NCBI GenBank assembly: GCA_019739225.1
Contig: JAHHDT010000005.1
Coordinates: forward strand, 558,001-622,000
Length of the DNA stretch: 64,000 bases
Direction of reading: 5' to 3'
From: Aquamicrobium sp.
GTDB lineage: Bacteria > Pseudomonadota > Alphaproteobacteria > Rhizobiales > Rhizobiaceae
A program made the translations under genes and the position numbers. A model generated the notes under the pieces. That model was given only the letters and a program-made list of their open reading frames with translations, was not told where the DNA came from and did no database searches. This document shows, piece by piece, positions 54,580 through 61,372 of the stretch (position 1 is its first letter; the number at the start of each line of letters is the position of its first letter).

Positions 54580-56022
54580 ATGGTCGAGAAGCTGCCACAC
54601 ACCCGCGAAACGCGCCTGAGTGCCTTCCCCGTCTTCATGCGGGTTGAAGGCCGCACGGTCGTCATCGTCGGCGATGGCGAGGAGGCGCTTGCCAAGGCAC
54701 GGCTTCTCGGGCAGTCGGCAGCAGCGATCCGCATCGTGGCCGAGACTGCGGAACCGGCCCTCGCACAGTGGGCCGAAGCCAACGGCGCAGAGATAGTGCG
54801 TGAGGCGTGGGCGCCCGCTTATCTGGACAATGCCGTTTTGGTCTTTGCTGCAACCGGCGACGAACAGCGCGATGCCGCCATCGTGGCCGACGCGCGCCGC
54901 GCAGGTGTCGCAGCCAATGCGGTCGACCGTCCCGAACTCTGCGATTTCTACACCCCCGCGCTCGTCAACCGCGCGCCCGTCGCGGTTGCGATCGGAACCG
55001 AAGGCGCCGGTCCCGTCCTCGCCCAGATGATCCGCAGCCGCATCGACCGGATGCTTTCGCCGTCGCTGGGTGCGCTGGCATCGCTGGCGACCCTTTATCG
55101 CGAGGCTGCCGAGCGGGACGTGCCCAAGGGCGCGCCGCGCCGCGCCTTCTGGAAGTCCTTCTTCACCGGCGCGACGGCCCGCGCGCTCGATGCCGGTGAC
55201 GAGATCGGTGCCCATCGGGCCGCGCGGTCGCTGTTGCAGGACAGGGGTCAGGCTAACGGCCACGTGGCGCTTGTCGGTGCGGGACCCGGCTCCGAAGACC
55301 TGATTACCCTGCGTGCCCATCGGCTTCTGATGGAAGCCGACGTCATCGTCCACGACGCGCTGGTGCCGGAGGCGATCGTCGCGCTGGGACGCCGCGATGC
55401 CGAACGGATCGCGGCCGGCAAGCGCAAGGGCTGCCATTCCAAGACCCAGGCCGAGATCAACAAGCTGCTCGTCGAACTCGCCAAGGCCGGCAAGCGGGTG
55501 GTGCGGCTGAAGTCTGGCGACCCGTTGGTGTTCGGGCGCGCCGGCGAGGAGATGGCGGCAATGCGCGCGGCAGACGTTTCCTACGAGGTCGTGCCCGGCG
55601 TCACCTCGGCTTTCGCGGCCGCCGCCGATTTCGAACTGCCGTTGACGCTGCGCGGCGTCTCGTCCTCCCTCGTCTTCACGACTGGCCACGACCTGAAAGG
55701 CAAGTCGCTGCCGGACTGGGCGCGGCTCGCGATCGATGGCGCAACCGTTGCCGTCTACATGGGCCGCAGCAATGCCGCCGACGTGGCCGGACGGCTGGCC
55801 GATGCCGGACTTTCTCCCGACACGGCGGTCGCCGTTGTGGAAAACGCCAGCCTGGGGCATCGCCGCCTGTTCCACGGTACGCTGGCCGACCTGCCCGCGC
55901 TGCAGGAGCGCACGGATCTTGCGGGTCCCGTCATGACGATTATCGGCGACGCGGTCGCCGGCGCGAATTTCGACAGATCAGAACCGCTCGGCGCGCGTGT
56001 TGCCGCTGCGGCGACCGCTTGA
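54580..56022 (+). CDS. cysG: Siroheme synthase (CysG)
   Basis: 480 residues, trifunctional: an N-terminal dehydrogenase/ferrochelatase (AFPVFMRVEGRTVVIVGDGEEALAKARLL; VFAATGDEQRDAAIVADARRAGVAANAVDRPELCDFYTPA) and a C-terminal uroporphyrinogen-III methyltransferase (HVALVGAGPGSEDLITLRAHRLL; VRLKSGDPLVFGRAGEE; PGVTSAFAAAA). It makes the siroheme cofactor of the sulfite reductase encoded downstream. ATG at 54580 is chosen because homologues begin shortly before LSAFPVF; an in-frame ATG at 54496 would add 28 basic residues. First gene of the sulfur operon. Confidence 0.95.
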   Translation: MVEKLPHTRETRLSAFPVFMRVEGRTVVIVGDGEEALAKARLLGQSAAAIRIVAETAEPALAQWAEANGAEIVREAWAPAYLDNAVLVFAATGDEQRDAAIVADARRAGVAANAVDRPELCDFYTPALVNRAPVAVAIGTEGAGPVLAQMIRSRIDRMLSPSLGALASLATLYREAAERDVPKGAPRRAFWKSFFTGATARALDAGDEIGAHRAARSLLQDRGQANGHVALVGAGPGSEDLITLRAHRLLMEADVIVHDALVPEAIVALGRRDAERIAAGKRKGCHSKTQAEINKLLVELAKAGKRVVRLKSGDPLVFGRAGEEMAAMRAADVSYEVVPGVTSAFAAAADFELPLTLRGVSSSLVFTTGHDLKGKSLPDWARLAIDGATVAVYMGRSNAADVAGRLADAGLSPDTAVAVVENASLGHRRLFHGTLADLPALQERTDLAGPVMTIIGDAVAGANFDRSEPLGARVAAAATA

Positions 56023-56043
56023 GACGCAGAAAGGACCGACCCG

Positions 56044-56352
56044 ATGAAGATACTGACCGCCAACAGGCTTTCCGACGGTGAAGCGGTGTGGCTTGCCTCA
56101 GACCATTCCTGGGCGGAAGCAATCGACGCCGCCGAACTCGCCAAGGACACGGCCACCGAAGAGCGGCTTGAGCGCACCGGCAAGGCGGCGTTCCTCAAGA
56201 ACGAGGTCGTGGACGTGAATCTGATCGATGTCGAGATCGTGGACGGCGCGATCCGGCCGCTTCGCCTGCGCGAGCGCATCCGTGCCGCCGGCCCCACCAA
56301 CCGCATCGACCTGGGCAAGCAGGCCCGCCCCGAAATCGCAGTCGCCGCCTGA
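56044..56352 (+). CDS. DUF2849 protein of the sulfite-reduction operon
   Basis: 102 residues. Seen: MKILTANRLSDGEAVWLASDHSW, AAFLKNEVVDVNLIDVEI and RLRERIRAAGPTNRIDLGKQ. This is the DUF2849 family, found almost only between cysG and cysI in alphaproteobacteria. No cysteines or catalytic motif are visible; a role in assembling or supplying the sulfite reductase is inferred from context only. Confidence 0.85.
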   Translation: MKILTANRLSDGEAVWLASDHSWAEAIDAAELAKDTATEERLERTGKAAFLKNEVVDVNLIDVEIVDGAIRPLRLRERIRAAGPTNRIDLGKQARPEIAVAA

Positions 56353-56389
56353 TCGAGCCGGCGGCTGTCCCGCTTAAGGACAGTCCAGC

Positions 56390-58060
56390 ATGTATCGCTA
56401 CGACGAATTCGACCATGGCTTCGTGAAGGCCCGCGTCTCCGAGTTTCGCGACCAGGTCGACCGGCGGCTCGCCGGCGAGATCACGGAAGACCAGTTCAAG
56501 CCGTTGCGGCTGATGAACGGGGTCTATCTCCAGCTCCACGCCTACATGCTGCGTGTCGCAATCCCCTATGGCACGCTGAATGCCCGCCAGATGCGCGTGC
56601 TGGCGCATATCGCACGCAAATACGACAAGGGCTACGGCCATTTCACCACGCGCCAGAACGTCCAGTACAACTGGCCGGCGCTGGCCGACATTCCCGCGAT
56701 TCTCGACGATCTGGCATCGGTGGAGATGCACGCGCTTCAGACCAGTGGCAACTGCATCCGCAATGTCACCGCAGACCACTTTGCCGGTGCCGCCGCGGAC
56801 GAGGTCGCCGATCCGCGCCCCTATGCCGAAATCCTGCGGCAATGGTCGTCGGTGCACCCCGAATTTTCCTACCTGCCGCGCAAGTTCAAGATCGCGGTCA
56901 CCGGCGCGGAACGCGACCGGGCCGCGATCCAGGTTCACGACATCGGCCTGCACCTGAAGCGCAATGCGCAGGGCGAGCTGGGATTTGCCGTCTATGTCGG
57001 CGGCGGCCAGGGCCGGACGCCGATGATCGCGAAGAAGATCAGGGACTTTCTGCCCGAGGCCGATCTGCTCGTCTATACGACCGCGATCCTGCGCGTCTAC
57101 AACCTGCACGGCCGCAGGGACAACAAGTACAAGGCGCGCATCAAGATTCTCGTCCACGAGACCGGCACCGAGGAACTGACGGGCTGGGTGGAGAAGGAAT
57201 TCGAGGCGCTGAAGGACAGCGAACTCAAGCTGCCTGAGGCGGACATCCGCGCGATCGAGACCTATTTCGCGCCGCCCGCCTTGAAGGTGCGTCCCGATGG
57301 CGAGGCCGCCGTTAAGGAGGCGCAGCTTGATGATCGCGGTTTCGCCGCCTGGCTGCGCCGCAACGTGACCACGCACCGCCACCCGGATTATGCGGCCGTC
57401 ACCATTTCGCTGAAGGCGATCGGCGAGGCGCCGGGCGACGCGACCGACGCCCAGATGGACGCGGTTGCCGACATCGCCGAGGAACTGGCATTCGATGAAA
57501 TCCGCGTCAGCCACGAACAGAACCTGATCCTGCCGCATGTCGCGCGCGCAGACCTGAAGACGGTTTACGACCGGCTCGTCGAGATAGGTCTTGAGACCGC
57601 GAATTCCGGCCTCGTCACCGACATCATCGCGTGCCCGGGCCTCGACTATTGCGCGCTCGCCAATGCGCGCTCGATCTCGGTTGCGCAGGACATCTCGCGC
57701 CGTTTCGCGTCGCAGGAGAAGCAGGAGGAAATCGGCGAGTTGAAGCTGAAGATTTCCGGCTGCATCAACGCCTGCGGTCACCACCATGTCGGCCATATCG
57801 GCATTCTTGGCGTCGAGAAGAAGGGCGCCGAACTCTACCAGGTGACGCTTGGCGGTTCGGGCGACGAGCACACCTCCATCGGCGAAATCGTCGGTCGCGG
57901 CTTCGGTCCGGAAGAGATCGGTGGGGCCATCGAGACGGTCGTCGAGACCTATCTCGCCTGCCGCGCGGGCCGCGAAGAGACGTTTCTCGACACCTACCGG
58001 CGGCTGGGGGCCGCCCCGTTCAAGGAGGCCCTTTATGGAAGCGAAGCAAAGGCTGCCTGA
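56390..58060 (+). CDS. cysI: Sulfite reductase (siroheme/[4Fe-4S] nitrite/sulfite reductase family)
   Basis: 556 residues; six-electron reduction of sulfite to sulfide in the cytoplasm. Two ferredoxin-like/NirS repeats: GHFTTRQNVQYNWPAL with TSGNCIRNVT in the first half and ISHEQN-like VSHEQNLILPH in the second. Siroheme/cluster cysteines C415, C421 (CPGLDYC) and C458, C462 (CINAC) are intact. The context (cysG upstream, APS reductase downstream) selects sulfite over nitrite as substrate. No flavoprotein (CysJ) gene is adjacent, so electrons probably come from ferredoxin. It overlaps the next gene by 26 bp. Confidence 0.93.
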   Translation: MYRYDEFDHGFVKARVSEFRDQVDRRLAGEITEDQFKPLRLMNGVYLQLHAYMLRVAIPYGTLNARQMRVLAHIARKYDKGYGHFTTRQNVQYNWPALADIPAILDDLASVEMHALQTSGNCIRNVTADHFAGAAADEVADPRPYAEILRQWSSVHPEFSYLPRKFKIAVTGAERDRAAIQVHDIGLHLKRNAQGELGFAVYVGGGQGRTPMIAKKIRDFLPEADLLVYTTAILRVYNLHGRRDNKYKARIKILVHETGTEELTGWVEKEFEALKDSELKLPEADIRAIETYFAPPALKVRPDGEAAVKEAQLDDRGFAAWLRRNVTTHRHPDYAAVTISLKAIGEAPGDATDAQMDAVADIAEELAFDEIRVSHEQNLILPHVARADLKTVYDRLVEIGLETANSGLVTDIIACPGLDYCALANARSISVAQDISRRFASQEKQEEIGELKLKISGCINACGHHHVGHIGILGVEKKGAELYQVTLGGSGDEHTSIGEIVGRGFGPEEIGGAIETVVETYLACRAGREETFLDTYRRLGAAPFKEALYGSEAKAA

Positions 58061-58787
58061 AGCCGGCCTCGACCCGGCCGGTGAGGCGGCGGCGTTGGAA
58101 GCCCGCTTCAGCCATCTCGAACCGCAGGAAATCATAGCGCTGGCGCGCGAGCGCTTCGGTCTCGGCGAACTCGCGGCCGTGTCGTCTTTCGGCGCGGATT
58201 CGGCTGTGCTGTTGCACATGATCGCACGTACCGATCCGGATCTGCCCGTCGTCTTCCTCGATACGGGCAAGCATTTCGGCGAGACGCTCGAATATCGCGA
58301 CCAGCTGGCTGTCGATCTCGGCCTGTCCGATATTCGCATCGTCACGCCGGATGACGCCGCACTGGCGCGTGTCGACCCTAAAGGGAACCTCCACAAGACG
58401 GACGTCGACGGATGCTGCGCCGTGCGTAAGGTGGAGCCGATGGCTCGTGGCGTTGAACCTTTCCGCGCGTGGTTCACGGGCCGCAAGCGTTTTCAGGCTT
58501 CGACGCGGGGCGCCATGCCGGTCTTCGAGGCGGTCGGGCCGCGCATCCGCATCAATCCGCTGGCGCGCTGGGATACGGCGAAGCTGGCAGATTACATGCG
58601 CCGTCATGACCTGAGAGAAAATCCGCTGGTTGCCTACGGCTACCTGTCGATCGGCTGCTTTCCCTGCACCGAGCCGGCCAAGCCGGGTGAAGACCCGCGT
58701 TCGGGCCGCTGGGCAGGGCAGGTGAAGACCGAATGCGGAATCCATCTGCCGGGGCTCGGCGAGCAACTGGCCACTCCAACACATTAG
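58035..58787 (+). CDS. cysH: Adenylyl-sulfate (APS-type) reductase, CysH family
   Basis: 250 residues; reduces activated sulfate to sulfite using thioredoxin or glutaredoxin. Seen: the PP-loop-like AAVSSFGADSAVLLHM, FLDTGKHFGETLEYRD, and the four cluster cysteines C127-C128 (GCCAVRK) and C208-x2-C211 (CFPC), which mark the [4Fe-4S] APS-using class rather than enterobacterial PAPS reductases; the nucleophilic KTECGIHL is at the C-terminus. It overlaps cysI by 26 bp, which indicates coupled translation. Confidence 0.95.
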   Translation: MEAKQRLPEAGLDPAGEAAALEARFSHLEPQEIIALARERFGLGELAAVSSFGADSAVLLHMIARTDPDLPVVFLDTGKHFGETLEYRDQLAVDLGLSDIRIVTPDDAALARVDPKGNLHKTDVDGCCAVRKVEPMARGVEPFRAWFTGRKRFQASTRGAMPVFEAVGPRIRINPLARWDTAKLADYMRRHDLRENPLVAYGYLSIGCFPCTEPAKPGEDPRSGRWAGQVKTECGIHLPGLGEQLATPTH

Positions 58788-58795
58788 GGCACGCA

Positions 58796-59326
58796 ATGAG
58801 CGAGACCGATACCGTTACCCGGCTGTGGACACCGGACGGCTTCCGTGAGGATGAATGGCGTCACGAGGATGGCGCCGAAGCGCTTGCGGGCAACCACCGC
58901 GTTATCCTGCCGCTCGCCGTCTTCCTGGAGCTCGACGATGCCACGCGGGCGGCAGTCGCCGACCGTGTCGGCGTCCATGTTCTGCCCGGCGAACCGCTTG
59001 ATGGTCTGGTGCCTTTCCTCGCGCAACTGCCGCTCGTCTCGCTCGGTTTCCCCGCGTTCAGCGATGGCCGCAGCTACTCGAAGGCAGAGCTGCTGCGCTC
59101 GCGGCACGGATACGGCGGCACCATCCGCGCCTCTGGCGACGTGCTGATCGACCAGATCCCGCTGATGATCCGAACGGGCTTCAGCGAGTTCGAGGTGAGC
59201 AACGAAACCGCGCTCTCGCGGCTGGCGCAAGGGCGCGTCGGCGGCATTCCGTTTCACTATCAGCCAGCGGCCAAAGCAGGCGATTCTGGAGCCGGATATT
59301 CCTGGCGCAGGCGCCCCGCCGCCTGA
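58796..59326 (+). CDS. DUF934 protein, sulfur-assimilation associated
   Basis: 176 residues. Seen: RLWTPDGFREDEWRHED, RVILPLAVFLELDD, LPLVSLGFPAFSDGRSYSKAELLRSRHGYGG and RASGDVLIDQIPLMIRTGFSEFEV. This is the DUF934 family, a constant last member of alpha- and gammaproteobacterial cysI-cysH operons; function unproven. The ATG at 58796 is 8 bp after the cysH stop. Few polar active-site candidates stand out apart from the conserved R-S-Y-S/L-R pattern. Confidence 0.88.
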   Translation: MSETDTVTRLWTPDGFREDEWRHEDGAEALAGNHRVILPLAVFLELDDATRAAVADRVGVHVLPGEPLDGLVPFLAQLPLVSLGFPAFSDGRSYSKAELLRSRHGYGGTIRASGDVLIDQIPLMIRTGFSEFEVSNETALSRLAQGRVGGIPFHYQPAAKAGDSGAGYSWRRRPAA

Positions 59327-59527
59327 CCTTTCTGCCCTGCGGGGTTGCATTAAGCGGCGAGCGGTCTATATCGGGTGCATCTTCAGGCGCCCGCAGGATT
59401 CGCGGCACGCATTGTCCGCTCTCATTTCGTGACTTGGCGCCGCTTCGCCGGATCGCATAGCGGTCCGCTCCCATGTCCTCCATGTTCAGAACATGCCGGG
59501 CGAACCCGTAAGAAGTCAGGAAAGCAA

Positions 59528-59818
59528 TTGCAGGTTATTGTACGCGACAACAATGTCGACCAGGCCCTCAGGGTCCTCAAGAAGAAATTGCAGCGTGAAG
59601 GCGTCTTCCGCGAGATGAAGGCGCGTCGTTCCTACGAGAAGCCGTCCGAGAAGCGCGCCCGCGAAAAGGCCGAGGCAGTGCGTAGGGCGCGCAAGCTGGC
59701 CCGCAAGCAGGCGCAGCGCGAAGGCCTGCTGCCTTCACCGAAGAAGAAGCCAATGCGCCCGGCGCGGCCCCGTCCGGCTGCTGTTGCAGCGCCATCGAGC
59801 GGCTCCAACGCGGCTTGA
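59528..59818 (+). CDS. rpsU: 30S ribosomal protein S21
   Basis: 96 residues from a TTG at 59528 (reading [43 protein letters not shown] as one stretch, with the family's N-terminus exactly at this codon) and GTCAGGA 8 bp upstream. The basic C-terminal tail, rich in Lys, Arg and Pro, is longer than in E. coli S21 but usual for Rhizobiales. The frame is open upstream to 59375 without S21 similarity. A strong terminator follows. The 201 bp upstream (59327-59527) hold no other supported feature. Confidence 0.93.
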   Translation: MQVIVRDNNVDQALRVLKKKLQREGVFREMKARRSYEKPSEKRAREKAEAVRRARKLARKQAQREGLLPSPKKKPMRPARPRPAAVAAPSSGSNAA

Positions 59819-59835
59819 TTTGAGTGAAATTCAGG

Positions 59836-59865
59836 GGGACGGCTGCCAATGCAGCCGTCCCTTTT
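59836..59865 (+). terminator. Rho-independent terminator of rpsU
   Basis: The 11-bp stem gggacggctgc (59836-59846) pairs with gcagccgtccc (59851-59861) around caat, followed by TTTT. It begins 17 bp after the rpsU stop. Confidence 0.85.
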
Positions 59866-59867
59866 CA

Positions 59868-60068
59868 TTAGCTGCGCGCTCGCGACCTTCCGTTTTCGGC
59901 CCGGTCAAGTTCCGCAAGCAGATCGTTGAAATGGTCCGGCATGTCCGCATCCAGCTTGAACGCAGGCATGCGGGCGAGAAATCGGCGATTGTTCGCCGAA
60001 CCGATCTCCTTGCGGATCAGTTGGTCGAGCGCTTCCTCCCTCGTCGTATTTGCCTTCGTTTCGGACAT
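59868..60068 (-). CDS. Small hypothetical protein
   Basis: 66 residues, charged and helical: MSETKANTTREEALDQLIRK start, then SANNRRFLARMPAFKLDADMPDHFNDLLAELDRAE. AAAGGAAAG lies 4-6 bp before the ATG at 60068, a good ribosome site, and the composition is not that of a shadow frame. It is convergent with rpsU, whose terminator separates them, and divergent from the exonuclease gene. No family is recognised. Confidence 0.55.
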   Translation of the reverse strand: MSETKANTTREEALDQLIRKEIGSANNRRFLARMPAFKLDADMPDHFNDLLAELDRAENGRSRARS

Positions 60069-60250
60069 GTTTCCTTTCCTTTCGTGAATGGAAACAATGG
60101 TGTGGCCGCAATGGTTCCGAAATAGACGCCATTTCCGCAACGGAAACCGAGCAATACGGTAAAATTTTACTTAAGTTGCAACGAAATGCGGCGCCTCGCG
60201 GGGGACGTTTTTCGCTCTGGTGCCGCAGCGAATCCTGATAGTCGGGTGGC

Positions 60251-61372
60251 ATGTTTCGTTTCGTTCACAGTTCCGATCTGCACATTGGCAAGCGTTTCGG
60301 AAACCTGCCCGAAGACCTTCGGGGCCGGCTGCGCGAAGCGCGCCACCAGTCGATCGGGTGCCTGGCCGGTCTTGCCCGTGCTAATGGGGCCTCTGTCGTT
60401 CTGCTGGCGGGCGACACCTTCGATACCGAAACGCCGGCGCCTGCCATGCTGCGGCAGTCCTTGGCGGCAATGGGCGACGATCCCGCAATCCGCTGGATCA
60501 TCCTTCCGGGAAATCATGATTCACGCGTGGCCGATGAACTGTGGCGCACCGCCTTGCAGCACGTTCCAGCCAACGTCAGGCTGGCCCTCGAGCCGGAACC
60601 GGTGGATGTCGCGCCGGGTGCTGTTGTGCTGCCTGCGCCCTGCACCACGCGGCGGCCGGGGCGCGATCTCAGCGAGTGGATGGACGGGGCCGCGACCGAC
60701 GACGGCACGTTGCGCATCGGCCTTGCACATGGGGCGATCCGCGACTTCTCAGAGGAAGGCAGTGGATCCGACGTGCTGGCGCCCGACCGCGCGGCCCGCG
60801 CCGGCCTCGATTATCTGGCGCTGGGCGACTGGCACGGGCTGACCCGTATCGACGCCCGCACATGGTACAGCGGCACGCCTGAGCCGGATCGGTTCAAGCA
60901 TCGTGAGCCAGGTCGCGCGATCGTCGTATCGATCGAGGGGCCGGGCGCCGAACCGACCGTGACGCCAGCCGAAACCGGCGCGTTCCATTGGCGCATGCTC
61001 GATCTTCGCCTGTTCGGCGACGAGGACGTGAACGAGGCGCTGGCACAGGTGCTGCCGACAGAGATGCGGCGGCAGACCCTTCTGCGGGTCGCCGCGCAGG
61101 GGCGCACGCGGCTGCCGGCAAAAGCGGAACTCAACGCCGCCGTAGAACAAGCTGCGCCGGACTTCGCCCATGTGATTTATGAAGACGATGCGTTGGCAAC
61201 CGTCTGCGAGAGCGGTGACCTGGACCGCATAGACCATGCCGGCGCCTTGCGGCAGGCCGCCGAAACGCTCCTGGCCGAAAGCGACGACCCGCAGCGCGCG
61301 GAGGCCGAGCGCGACATCGCGCGTGGGGCGCTGGCGCGGCTGTTCTCCTATTGCGAGGAAGCGCCGTCGTGA
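60251..61372 (+). CDS. SbcD/YhaO-like DNA repair exonuclease (metallophosphoesterase)
   Basis: 373 residues. The calcineurin-like nuclease core is complete: SSDLHIGKRFG (D-x-H), LLAGDTFD, ILPGNHDS (GNHD), LAHGAI and GDWHGL (G-x-W-H), i.e. all five metal-binding motifs. The C-terminal 130 residues are a capping/dimer region. It would be the Mre11-type nuclease of a two-subunit complex with the ATPase encoded next (GTGA overlap). It is preceded by 182 bp with an AT-rich patch near 60155-60180 that could be the promoter. Confidence 0.9.
   Translation: MFRFVHSSDLHIGKRFGNLPEDLRGRLREARHQSIGCLAGLARANGASVVLLAGDTFDTETPAPAMLRQSLAAMGDDPAIRWIILPGNHDSRVADELWRTALQHVPANVRLALEPEPVDVAPGAVVLPAPCTTRRPGRDLSEWMDGAATDDGTLRIGLAHGAIRDFSEEGSGSDVLAPDRAARAGLDYLALGDWHGLTRIDARTWYSGTPEPDRFKHREPGRAIVVSIEGPGAEPTVTPAETGAFHWRMLDLRLFGDEDVNEALAQVLPTEMRRQTLLRVAAQGRTRLPAKAELNAAVEQAAPDFAHVIYEDDALATVCESGDLDRIDHAGALRQAAETLLAESDDPQRAEAERDIARGALARLFSYCEEAPS

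Noticed and set aside
54067-55875. 602-residue minus-strand open frame opposite cysG
   Set aside because: Antisense shadow of siroheme synthase; no recognisable motif.
56195-58486. 763-residue minus-strand open frame opposite cysI and cysH
   Set aside because: Antisense shadow typical of high-GC DNA; the plus strand carries intact cluster-binding enzymes.
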